Shown here: one piece after another, positions 9,028 to 18,924 of the stretch | Position numbering within the stretch: position 1 is the first letter of the stretch | Layout: every line of letters starts with the position of its first letter | Source: Roridomyces roridus | Lineage: Eukaryota > Basidiomycota > Agaricomycetes > Agaricales > Mycenaceae | NCBI GenBank assembly: GCA_029378245.1 | Contig: JARKIF010000428.1 | Span: 1 to 19,300 of the forward strand | Direction: 5' to 3' | Length of the DNA: 19,300 nt | The notes under the pieces: model-generated | Database searches by the model: none | Told to the model about the DNA's origin: nothing | Seen by the model: only the letters and a program-made list of their open reading frames with translations | Position numbers and translations under genes: made by a program

Positions 9028-9158
9028 GCGCCTTCCTTTGCGACTCGGGTCTGGCGCGACGAAGAATGTGGTCAATGCAGCAACGGTGGTGTCAACACCT
9101 CCCGCATACCTGTCGGAGCATCAGAGTAGCCTGGCATGGAGGAGATGAAACTCACACC
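9028..9158 (-). pseudogene. Cytochrome P450 exon relic (inverted)
   Basis: On the minus strand this matches the ninth P450 intron and the start of exon 10 (6802-6943). The intron core CATGCCAGGCTACTCTGATG is identical, followed by the CCGACAG acceptor, then TATGCGGGAGGTGT (YAGGV, the I-helix motif), GACACCACCGT and CCCGAGTCGCAAA. About 7 bases are missing within the FFLAML coding stretch, shifting the frame. Flanking exons are not recognisable. The order of this relic and the one at 991-1172 on the minus strand is the reverse of the exon order in the gene, so they do not form one simple broken paralogue. Confidence 0.8.
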
Positions 9159-9159
9159 T

Positions 9160-10211
9160 TGGAGCGCTGTTCGAGATCCGATCCGAGGTTCGATACCATC
9201 ATGATTCCTTGGCTCAACAGCTCTCGGCATTTCGGATATCAACGCCGGCGCTTCCGGCATTGTTCTCCAAGAGATGCCGTATTAATACATGGGACGCATA
9301 GATCGCGGAGGGATCCGGTCGAGAGTCGCAAGACGTTATCGAATCGGATGCAGCGGAAGACACGTACGGAGTCAGTGGGTGAGAGTGTAGCGGGTTTCTG
9401 GAACGCGGTTATGGGACGACGAGTGGAGGACGAGTCACGGGTGGAAGATGGTGGTGATTCGAAAAGAAAGAAGGAGTTGCTTGGTCAGCGATCAGGCTTG
9501 ATCGATTGATCAGAGAGAACGTGCGCCCCGATCGAACCCTTCGCCCGGAGTTCTTTTCTCCCGGCTCGGCATCTGCCTGACAATTACCCAACAATTACCG
9601 CAGTGCGTCCACGGAGTGAGTCTCTCATCACGGTCTGTTTTCTCCGGTGGCTTATATTGGTCCAATTGATAGGCCCTAAATAAGTCACGGCATCAGACTT
9701 TTGACATGAAACTTGTACAAGCTCATTCAAACTCACAAGCTTCTGCCAAATCACCGCAAGCTCACAAGCCCACAAGCCAGGTCTCGAAATCCACAAGGTC
9801 TGCCGTTCGACTCCTGGAAAGTGCAAATTCTTATTTATTCCTGGCCGCTCCTGTGTTTACCTTTGTGCTCAGTGGACTCGAGGGCTGTCCTGCTGCTTAC
9901 AGAATTATTTCTGAGCTGAAATTTGGTTTTTTCAGAAGCATTGTTCATTGGAATCGAGCTTACGAGCTTGTGCAGCAAGCTGCCAAGCCCCACAAGTCCA
10001 CAAGATGATTGTCAGAACACTGATGACCGGTCTACATTCTGAGTGTCTACTTACAAAGTTTCCCTTCGCATGCTGGATTCACGCGACTGACGTCAGCACA
10101 TGGCTTCCGCTGGCGAACTTCAGTTGGATGGTTTCGTTTTCGCAGACTGAGATAACTGAGCACTACAAGCAAATGAGTCATCCCTGCGAATCAAGATCAA
10201 GTGTTTGAGCA
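9160..10211. other. No confirmed gene; open-frame remnant and CACAAG-rich stretch
   Basis: The plus-strand frame ending at 9509 has a charged, coding-like tail (VEDESRVEDGG, then SKRKKELLGQRSGLID), but its upstream part runs antisense through the P450 relic and the CACTA end, so the frame as a whole is not a gene. From about 9715 to 9800 and again at about 9965-10006 the motifs CACAAG and CAAGCT recur. This may be the subterminal repeat of an element whose ends I could not find. Nothing here is recognised as a known protein or RNA. Confidence 0.35.
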
Positions 10212-10220
10212 GTCATATAG

Positions 10221-10805
10221 TAGTCTCGGCACCAGATCACATCCCAAAGGGAACCCTGTCATAAGGGTCTGGGGCAATCCGTCGCAGCTAAGCGGGACAT
10301 TGCGCTATCAATTTTGATGGCAAATTCCCACCATTTGTAGGGCTGCAACGTAGCTTTGATAACGATTACAATCCAACGATAAGCCTTTCTCCCGCTCCCT
10401 CCACCATCCCAGGAGTCAGGACATCTAGATGCCCCAGACAGCCTCTAGCAACCCTATAGCACCCCACAGTACACAATGGCTTATCCAATTAGACCACACT
10501 ACAGGGAAATGCACTTCTGTGATGGATTTGAGGAGGAAGAAGCTGCAAGTACCATTGGAGACTCCTCCTGATGGATTGTAATCGTTATCAATTCGTTATC
10601 AAAGCTACGTTGCAGCCCTACAGGCTTATCGTTGGATTCAACTTTGGATTGTAATCATTATCAAAGCTATGTTGCAGCCCTACATATGGTGGGAATTTGC
10701 CATCAGAATTGATAGCGCAATGTCCCGCTTAGCTGCGACGGATTGCCCCAGACCCTTATGACAGGGTTCCCTTTGGGATGTGATAAGGGTCTGGTGCCGA
10801 GACTA
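10221..10805. mobile_element. MITE with about 150-bp inverted repeats, Mutator-like
   Basis: The ends TAGTCTCGGCACCAG and CTGGTGCCGAGACTA are exact inverses. The inverted similarity continues for about 150 bp, interrupted by a 7-bp indel (ACCCTTA, right arm only). A perfect 9-bp target duplication GTCATATAG flanks it (10212-10220 and 10806-10814). Long arms with a 9-bp duplication fit Mutator-like elements. The interior (about 10380-10570) holds no coding frame. A block reading TAGGGCTGCAAC..TTTGATAA..ATTACAATCC in the arm is present a second time in the right half (about 10575-10620 and 10643-10685). Confidence 0.85.
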
Positions 10806-10814
10806 GTCATATAG

Positions 10815-11290
10815 TCAGGATCCATGGCAGCCAGACCAACCGGATCGAGCATCCACCGGCCGGTCCAAATATAAGCACCGCAAATAAATGCGCAGTCCAA
10901 GAACTTGATTATCTGGCACAGACTGGGTTCCCATTGGCTGAGCAATGTCATCCTGGGAATATTCAGACATTCTAGAATTATCTCATCGGGCGGGGTGTCC
11001 TGAGAGTCACCGCCTGACTGCCATTTTCCACGGGTTTAAATGCCCTGCATGGGATTCCGTCCCGCTGTTAACTTGTTGGGACGGCCCAGGGCGGTGCGCC
11101 GGTTTGTTCAGTATGATATATCGCGCTTTCTCTATTTCTTCTTTCCAGGTTCGCAGAAGGAGCTGGCAACGGGGGCGGCTGCCCTGATAATCTATTCTCC
11201 AACTGTACCTCGAGGCTGCTTCATCAGAGTTTCCCGACATCCATCATTTAGTTCTCCGGCTGTGTATGGGATGGTGTGCCCACGCATATT
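10815..11290. other. Upstream region of the lyase gene, no other gene seen
   Basis: Open frames here lack motifs and splice context. The AT-rich stretch at the right edge is the likely core promoter of the next gene. Confidence 0.45.
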
Positions 11291-11298
11291 AATAGCCA

Positions 11299-11307
11299 CA
11301 TATATTA
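11299..11307 (+). promoter_or_regulatory. Possible TATA box of the lyase gene
   Basis: CATATATTA lies about 40 bp upstream of the ATG at 11345, in an AT-rich run. The short distance implies a very short leader if it is used. The start site cannot be confirmed from sequence. Confidence 0.3.
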
Positions 11308-11344
11308 TCTCCGATGTATTTGTGCAACACCCTTCTTCTCCTTC

Positions 11345-13229
11345 ATGCTACCTTCGCGGCTGCTGCGTTTCTCAGCGGCCCTTGCTTTTCTTCACAGCGC
11401 GCAGGCGTCGACAAATCCATTCACTCAGTATGCGGTAGACTTTCCTGACCCTAACCGCGTGGCCGCCGGGAACCTACCGAAGAACTTGGCTGGCGCTGAG
11501 GATACCATCGTCGCCTGGGCGGATGAGATGAATTCTTACGGCCCTTGGAGTGCGTTGGTGTTTTTTCTTACTACATGCGTGGTATGCTCAGCTTCATAGG
11601 CGTTACATTCAAGCAGGTGTTGGCCCCCAGTGGGGACAAGCATGACTACATGAGCTGGGCGCCCTAGTGAGTCGCCTCGTTCCTATGGCTCTGGGGTCTC
11701 AGAATTCAATGGACCACATCCAGTCACTGGCCGAACTGCACCGGAATCCCGAATTCTGCTTCATTTACACCCCCGGAGAGTACGCACTTGTCTCCTCGTT
11801 CCCGCAAGGCGAAGCTCACTCCGCGGTTGTCGCGCAGTTTGGGAGAAGTGTCCATACATCACCCGCGATGGCGAAGCGAACCCCGACCGCATCTTGATCA
11901 ATGATTTTCAGTCATTCTTCAATCTCTCCGATGCTGTTTTGTACAATTCAATCGCGGCCGTACTCCAAGGCACGCCATCTTCGAGTTATTCGCAGAACGT
12001 CGGTGAGTCGGACCGCTTGTTGATAGCGCTTGTTCGTTCTCACTTTTTCTTTTGTCTACAAGCCAAGTTCATCGACACGTGGTTCCTCAACAATGATACA
12101 TTCATGAACCCAAACCTCAACTATGCGCAGATGGATCGAGGACCGACTGGGCAAATGGGTAAGTCTCGCTCGTACAGCAAGCTTGGCCGAAAATAAACTA
12201 ACCTACTTCCCAGGAACATTCACCGGACCACTGTGAGTTCCTCCCGCCTAACGTCGCACCGACAGCAGAGTCTCACACGCGGGGCCGGGACACAGAGACC
12301 TGCGCGGTATGGCGAAAATCGCGTCGGGCATCCTGATGCTCCGCAAAACCAAGAATAGCGACTGGACGGAGGCACGCAATGCCCAATTTGTGGCGTGGTG
12401 TAACAAGTATATTGGTTGGCTGCAAACTGCGCCTCAGGCCAAATCGGCTGCTGCGCAGCTAAAGTGCGTTTTCTTTCATCTAGTGAGGGTGGGGCTGATG
12501 AGCAATTGAAGCAACCATGGGACGATATTTGTTAGCCAGCTGGCGGCGCTGAAACTGGTGGTGGGAGATACGAATGGCGCGGTCAGTCTGATCCAAGGGT
12601 ATTTCAGCGGCATCTTCAAGGGGCAGATCAACTCCAACGGGGAGCAGGTGCGTGGCTCGGTATTTTTGAAAGAGAATGAAACTGACGACGCGCAGCCAAA
12701 AGAAGCGACCCGCACACGCCCATACCACTATCGGAATTTTAATGCCGGCGGGATGATAACCAACGCCCGTCTCCTCTCCTATGCGGACCCAACACTCACA
12801 CCCTCCGGCTGGAACGCAACCACCCAGCAAGGCGCCACGATCCAAAAAGCCATGGACTTCCTCATGACGGTCAACCCAGCGACGTCGCAAGAAACCAACG
12901 TCACTATCGAGATATATCCGAATATCGCGGCAGTTGCGTCGGCGTATGGCGATGCCTCGGGTAAATATGGCACGTTTTTGAACAAATCAGGGTTCCCGTA
13001 TGCAAATGATGCGACGTTTTTGTGGGATCAACCGTTGGCTGGTGGGGATTTGGCTGCGGAGAGTGAGGCTAATCATACGGGGTCTGCAGCTGGGAGTACT
13101 AGTGGTGTACCTGCGCCTACTCAGTCTGCGACGAACAAGACGAAAAATGGGAGCTTGTCCAGGTTTGGACGATTGGAGTTGGGCAGCTGGGCAGCTGGGG
13201 TTTTGGGGGTTATCGGACTGTTGTATTAA
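11345..13229 (+). CDS. Secreted alginate-lyase-family protein, probable GPI anchor
   Basis: This looks like an alginate_lyase-domain (PF05426-type) polysaccharide lyase, cleaving a uronate-containing glycan by beta-elimination outside the cell; the true substrate is unknown. Exons: 11345-11557, 11617-11666, 11724-11779, 11838-12002, 12063-12158, 12214-12232, 12296-12463, 12512-12647, 12696-13229, giving 478 aa without a stop. The chosen ATG opens a signal peptide ending about HSAQA (residue 21). Family motifs follow: KHDYMSWAPY (79-88), DLRGMAK, NNHGT (256-260; the Asn and His expected in catalysis) and RTRPYHYRNFN (307-317, with the candidate catalytic Tyr). The tail is Ser/Thr-rich and ends in a hydrophobic stretch after the LELGSW segment, typical of a GPI signal. 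Acceptor choice for intron 1 is ambiguous (AAGCAG, differing by one Gln), and its donor (TTG|GTGTTT) is the weakest call. The upstream in-frame ATG at 11276 would spoil the signal peptide. Confidence 0.88.
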
Positions 13230-13440
13230 TTGGATGATGTTGCTACCTGAGGTGTCGGCCCAAACTTTGTGAATGGACGGAGGGCAATTGGCGTCTTGTG
13301 GTCCGCTGCCGAACAACTGCGGGACGCCGGTGGCGACTGGATCAAACTGGCTTCCGATGTTATTTGTCAATCTGCGACACCTTCGGCCGTTTATTCTACT
13401 TAATTAACCCACGTCTCTTGCGACGTCGCTCCCGCCAACC

Positions 13441-16400
13441 ATGCTGCGCTATCTGCCGTACGTACCGCTCCTCGCTGCGCCTATGCTCTTGTTTTCTCTC
13501 GGGTCCAAGCCCACACTACCTCCGTCCAATCGCCTGCCCGCACCGACGGACCCGGGCCTCGCAAACCTCCCCAAGGACTCTCGGGCGCGTGAAATCTACC
13601 CCGAAGATTGGATCGAAGGCGGAGCTTACGCTGAGCTCCCAAACGGCCGGGTAACCCATTCCACTCCTTCCACTGCACGCAGCTGGACATACGTACGTAG
13701 GTCCGATACTGGCTCTGGGCCCCGAATACGGCCGAAAAATCACCCTTGTCAACGGGCTCAGCATCCCCGCTCTGGCATACAAGAAAATCGTTCCTATACT
13801 CGTCACCACGGGTTTCCGTGTCCTCCTCTACGATCTCTACGGTCGTGGATATTCGGATGCCCCCAAAGACACGCCGTACGACGCCAAGTTGTATGTGACG
13901 CAGCTGGCGTTGTTGCTTCAGCACGTCAGGTGGGAGTCAACGGCGGTGGTGGGTTTCAGTATGGGTGGAGCAATTGCTGCTGCGTTTGTGTCGGCGTTCC
14001 CAAACCTCGTCGATCGGGAGGTGGTTTTCATATCGAGTGTCGGGGCGTCAGAGGTACCTATGTGGCTTGATGATTCTCACAAAAGCTGGGTGCTGACGCC
14101 CCGTAGAAAGGGCTCCCTGGCAAATCCTTTTTGGACAGGGTGAAATCGTACTTCTCTGTATGTCTTCTCCCTGTCTTCGGTCTCATATGATCTGAATTCC
14201 GCTTCAGACTCCTCCAAGTGATGTTGGCACTCTGGACGAGGTGATATTCGTCCGATCTCCATGAACTGAGCTGAACATCCTCCTATGGAAGGTCTAAAAC
14301 TCAAGCTGATGTGATGGACGTCGCTTACCTGTTTTGGCAATTTGACCCGACAGCCGCTCGCTTACAGGTTGATTCACATCAGCTTCGGCTCACTCAGCCG
14401 ATTGTGCCGATGCATTTTGCTATAGTATAATACGCCCTTGAATGCAGAGCAAAACAGATTCATCTTGTTCATGTAAGTACGGCGGCCCACGCAACGAACC
14501 TTCCCAAGTTCCGCCCACGCTGGGATCCATACATGAGACGGAGTCACGGATGGAGGCGAGCGTTGAAAGATGGAGTTTGGATGTAAAAATTGGAAGGACA
14601 GACGCACGCTGGTACCGTTGTTAAATGACTGACCCATGGCGGCGGGAACTTTCTTTTTGACGCGGTTCTGACCCGGGTTGAGAACTCAAGACTCAGATGT
14701 TGAGGGAATAAATTTCAGCTTCACGCACGTATTGTCCTTGGGCAAATGGCGCTCTGACGCGATTGGGAGCTGGGTACATCACGAGTCGCATCAACGTGAG
14801 GGTTCGCGGGGTCCGGGGAGCTCAGTCTTGAACGCAGCAGCAACAGGAATCGTGTCTGCCTTTATAGCCGGTGTACATGCCATGACCAGACCTGCATATA
14901 TCGTGTATGGATACTTAGTCTGATCGACGTAGATTCCAAGGGCGACGCACATCCATAATCCACCATCATCTGCACGCTCCACAGCACTACTGGTCTGCCA
15001 TGGAAAACCAATTGGCACGTGCGAACGCGAGCCAAGTTTATGAGGTTATTTATCACAAAAAAATAAATGGTGGATGGTTGTTGGTTTTGGTTGAATTTTA
15101 CTTGAGGCTTCAGGGCTTGAGTTGCGAGAACGAGTGCTCGAAGCATGGTTCAGGTGTAAGGATCATGTGAAACGGATGCCAGTCGATGGTTGACGTGGGA
15201 TGGTTGAGGTTTCTGGTCTGCCGGGTGGATCGGCCCATCGGCTCGGATTCTCATCAAATTGATTGCCGGGCGCACATCACTGCCTCTGCTCAGCCGGGGC
15301 GGCACATCGAAAATCACTGAACCGGAGGATTCAAATGAAGCCCGATCATCCCCCATCCGACTCTGATGAGGCGGTTCGACTCGGAGCAATAATTTTCTTG
15401 ATGCTCTCTCCAAGCTCTCTCTGCTGTCAGTTGACAATTTCCTCCCGTACAAATTCAAATTTTGGCAACATCACACTGAGCCGAATCTCGGGCCGAATTC
15501 AGAATGTTTTGTTTGATCCGAATTTTGATGTGAGTTGGACACTGTCACGAGAAGACCCATATACCTCCACCTCGATTGGACACTGAGTTGGAACTTGGAA
15601 CCATGCAACTGGAAGCAGGTCCACTAGCCTCTGGCTGGAACTGAAAACCTTGAAGCAGGCTAAGTAAAGATGCCCAGACCATCATGCTCAAAGATAAACC
15701 ATCCTCCAAACCATGAAACATCGGGCTCAACCAAGGGGAAAATCCCAAACCATTCCCCGCAAGGTCAATACCTCTACTCAGAATCCCAACCATATTATTT
15801 GTTGTGAAAAATGCTCTTATACAAGTTGCATCCGTTTGTAGGGCTCCGACCCGGCCGTTGACGGCGACGGCCGTCGCTCTGACGGCCGTCATGGGAGGTC
15901 GGACGGGCCCCACCCGGCCGTCAGACCATGTTGCGAGGCCTCAAAACGGCCGGGTGGTACCCGTCAGACCCGTCACGGCCGTCATGACGGGTCGAAGCAG
16001 TGACAGCCCCTGACAGCCCGTGCCTCCAGCTAAATCGACCATCAGATTGATGTCAACGTGATGCCGGCAAGTCAAATTACGGATTGGACCGATTGGTACT
16101 CGGGAAGCCTGCAGAACCGCAGTAGTGGGCCATCAGCAAGATTGCCGATGACCCAGGTGCGCTACCCCTGGAGCATCAAGTGATGATGGCAGCTCGGCAT
16201 GGCTAGTTAGCCGAAGACCCGTCACCACCCGTCATGGCCCGTCGACGGCCGGGAACGGGTACCCCGTCAGCCAAGGAACCGGACCCGGACCCGGCCGTCA
16301 AAATTCTGGCTTCAGAGGGCTGTACGGCCGGGCCGGCACCCGTCGTGACGGCTCGTTGACCCGTCATTTTGACGGTCGGGTCGGAGCCCTATCCGTTTGG

Positions 16401-17396
16401 GTGCCATCCAGGAAGGACTCCGAAGGAGCAACGTCAGTGAGTTGTTTGATGGTTACAGAGACCAATTTGACGTGTCTGAACTGCGACGCACGACTGTAAA
16501 CATGTATTTTCAGGGTTCAGGATGTGAAGAGTCGAATTCAAAGTGGCTACGAGCCGTGAAGGATGCAGCAGTCAAACACCGAGGCCACTTAATCGACGAT
16601 GAAAGACTATGTTGCGTTGGAAGTCGGATACTGTAGAACGAAAGTTGCCCATAGTCGTGCGGATGGAAGTCGAAGGCAAGAAAGCCGGTGTGTGGTGCAG
16701 AGGGAAGCCGATGGTGGTGGTGCGATCTGTACGGAAGAAAGAGGAGTGTGAGGCCTGACGGTCGAGCCCTCCATCATTCTCCCCCAGCCGGAAAAAAAGG
16801 TCGAAACGCGGGTGCGAGATTGGCAAAAATTTGAGACTCATCTTTCGGCATTGAACAGGGCATGGATTTCGGCGGAGCGATCGGCTAACCTGCGGGACAA
16901 CCGGCGTATTGACGGCAATCACCTGGTAAGCGAGCGGCTGTCGGGTGAAATTCCCGAAACCGTCAAGCGATGTCCATCACATCAGCTTGAGTGTCCGACC
17001 TTCCATATCCTCCCCTACCCGCAGATCGGTCGCCTCCAATCCGAATCCCTTGCCGGCTTCCCATACGCCGTGCAGTACTCTCTTTCTGAAGGCCCCGTCA
17101 CGCGGATGCACTGGGCGTTCAAGAAACCGGTGTGGAAAGGGAAGCGAGTGTTCTTCGTGCATGTGCGTTGGCTCGATTTGTGAGCGGCAGTGATGTCAAT
17201 TGGAATGCAGGGAACGCACGATCCTGAAGTCCCACCCTCGTTTGCGCCGCTTCTTCGGGGGTTGGTTGCAGAGGCGCAGGCTGGGGAGGGTGAGACGCAG
17301 CTCATGATGATCGAGAATGGGTTGCATGATGTGGTTTGGGAGAATCCGGAGGATTTGGGGGATGCTATGGTTAAATTTTTGGTCAAGGGGCGATGA
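13441..17396 (+). CDS. Alpha/beta hydrolase with transposon-swollen intron and a frameshift
   Basis: This is a serine hydrolase-fold protein of about 323 aa with unknown substrate. Exons: 13441-13650, 13701-14053, 14107-14157, 14208-14240, 17025-17162, 17211-17396. The N-terminus carries a hydrophobic anchor or signal (LPYVPLLAAPMLLFSL). Family landmarks are GRVRYW, ITLVNGLSIPA (Asn where most relatives have His before Gly), YDLYGRGYSDAP, nucleophile elbow GFSMGG (Ser about 157), IGRLQSESLAGF, acid HGTHDPEVP (Asp about 266) and base His in ENGLHD (about 301). Numbering assumes one missing base: exon 2 starts in the frame VRYWL but from 13715 continues in another frame (LGPEYGRK), which points to a one-base deletion near 13713-13715. 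No alternative splice rescues it. The gene is therefore either a recent pseudogene or carries a sequencing error. Intron 4 (14241-17024) holds a whole transposon. Confidence 0.82.
14285..17006. mobile_element. 2.7 kb inverted-repeat element inside the hydrolase intron
   Basis: The left end reads ATGGAAGGTC, and the right end is its inverse. The inverted similarity runs about 88 bp and includes the perfect block ACTCAAGCTGATGTGATGGA and later CCCGACAGCCGCTCGCTTAC. Direct repeats ATCCTCCT (14277-14284) and ATCCTCCC (17007-17014) flank it, a 7-of-8 target duplication. Removing the element and one duplicate leaves a 54-bp intron, the normal size in this window. The interior (14372-15830 and 16400-16916) has no recognisable transposase; a minus-strand open frame at 15545-15913 overlaps the nested MITE and is not recognised. 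I cannot assign a superfamily. An 8-bp duplication would allow hAT. Confidence 0.78.
15839..16391. mobile_element. hAT-type MITE, 553 bp, nested
   Basis: The ends TAGGGCTCCGACCCGG and, inverted from the right, TAGGGCTCCGACCCGA are near-perfect terminal repeats. A perfect 8-bp target duplication TCCGTTTG flanks them (15831-15838 and 16392-16399), the hAT hallmark. The element is GC-rich, with many GACGGCCGTC and CCCGTCA subterminal motifs at both ends and a less repetitive centre (about 16020-16200). It has no coding capacity. It lies within the larger inverted-repeat element that fills the hydrolase intron, so it is the younger of the two. Confidence 0.88.
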
Positions 17397-17686
17397 GAGA
17401 GGGAGGGAAATGAAATTGAATGTGCCGAGAATGTGCCCTGCCTGTATGTAATCAACGCAGGACCCCGACTTCATCGAAGGAGTCTTCAAGGATAACTTAA
17501 AAAGGCGCGGGATACTCTACTCACTTGCTACTCACCTGAGCTTGTCTCAATTGGCAGAAATCAAGTTGAGTTTGGGCTGCCGAGCGAGTGGCTGGGCTTG
17601 GATCAATCTTCCTGATCCCCGGAATTTGACATGATCCATCATGTTGCCATCATGCATCAATCGCACCTTGCACCCGAACCACCACC

Positions 17687-18924
17687 ATGCCCACCTTCTC
17701 GTACCAAATCAGTCCATCGCGCTCTCAGCAAGCAGCCCATCGCGCATCTGATCATAGACTAAGTATCCCTGGATTCTTTGCAAGACGACCAATCGGTGCC
17801 GTGGCTCATGAGCTTCGTCTTGCCTTCCTCCGACCGTGACCCATGCAGATTCCCCCACGATTCGGACTCATCGAAGAATCAGCAGATGCGTTGGCATAGT
17901 CTTCTCGATAAGCTGCGCGAGCTGAACGACGCTGACGACACCGGCTCGTACAAGTTCACCTTTTTTGGGACACATGGCCATGCATCCATGGGCAGGGCTG
18001 CCGTGCGTTCCGGCTATATCTCTACGATAGATCTCACTCATTAGGTCATAGACAACGTGGCAGAGTCCAAGTACGGCACAGACGCTTGGACGAGTGCGTG
18101 TAGACCGACCTCATTTGACTTTCTCTGACGTGGTATTGCAGCTATGGGGCGATGCTGTACGGCGATGGGGAGATTATATGGGGACGTGCGTCTCATTTTA
18201 TCCATCAATCCCCTCCGCCTGCTGATTCTGCCCAGCCTAGGCGGACCCCAAGTTGACGACCCCTCGGGGAAGCTCAAGGGGCCACGGCGCACTCAGTCTG
18301 GGGCCAAGAAGGCGACGCGAGCATACCCATACCACTCCCAGAGACGTAATACTGCAGCCCGATGACATGTGCGCTCGACACGTATATGATCACGTTTGAG
18401 GCGACTACGACTATTAGTAGTATGCGGTCTTTGGTGCTCGAGTGCGTTCTGTTGGCTCTATTCTTGTCCGGCGAAATTTACACCGTTTAAGGATTTCAGA
18501 GAGGAGCACGGTGCGCATACTTGCGACCAGCGTAGCACGCGTACACAGATCGCCAACGCCTTCCCCTCGATCGACATCGAGCCTGGGTTGACTGAGGTAG
18601 ATGAGGCGTGGACGGCCAAGCGGGAGACGTTCGAGCATGTGGTGGGACGCGCGCGGCCGGTCCTGGATCTGATTTTGGTGGAGTGGACGGGGAAGCTTTG
18701 TGTGCGTCTTTGACTTCTTTCATTGTGATGGTGCTGATCAGGGCGGGTAGTTGTGTCGGTGACTGCGCACAACGGGATTATCAATGCGTTCTCGAGTGTT
18801 TCGGGGCGTGAGACGTATGCACTGCCCACTGGAGGTGAGTTCCCTCTTTGATTTGAAGCGGTCACGGTGAATGCAATCTGTAGGTGTATTGCCCGTCGTG
18901 ATCAAGGCTACGCGTGCACCGTGA
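17687..18924 (+). pseudogene. Phosphoglycerate-mutase-like (histidine phosphatase) pseudogene
   Basis: Ordered family landmarks survive on the plus strand: PGFF near the start, IPPRFGLIEES, RWHSLLDKLRELN, YKFTFFGTHGHA, NVAESKYGTDAW, GDGEIIWG, DPKLTT, LGEAQ, IPLPE, YCSPMT, EEHGAHTCDQR, IEPGLTEVDEAW, VTAHNGIINAF, YALPTGG and VLPVVIKATR, ending TGA at 18924. The gene is broken by an extra base near 17894 (before RWHS), Thr in place of the catalytic Arg of the RHG motif, a TAG at the start of an exon near 18239, an extra C near 18261, and a TAA just before YCSPMT near 18347. Splice sites of the last introns remain intact (for example GTGAGT at 18835). The live family is a histidine phosphatase of uncertain substrate. 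The ATG at 17687 (context ACCACCATG) is the likeliest original start. No purifying constraint is apparent. Confidence 0.83.

Noticed and set aside
8754..9509. 251-codon plus-strand open frame, the longest in the window
   Set aside because: It starts in the CACTA-like right terminal repeat and crosses the P450 relic in antisense. Its length comes from the reverse of a coding-derived segment.
9706..10008. 100-codon plus-strand frame starting MKLVQAHSNSQ
   Set aside because: Its first third is the translation of CACAAG-type repeats, and no motif or splice context supports a gene.
14284..14370. Inverted copy of hydrolase coding sequence
   Set aside because: The match to 16920-17006 first looked like a duplicated exon, but both copies lie inside the intron and are the terminal repeats of the inserted element.
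15545..15913. 122-codon minus-strand frame as transposase
   Set aside because: It begins inside the nested hAT MITE, shows no transposase motif and is not recognised.
5505..17396. A secondary-metabolite or catabolic gene cluster (P450, lyase, hydrolase)
   Set aside because: There is no backbone enzyme, transporter or regulator, and the products act in different compartments. Neighbourhood alone does not support a shared pathway.
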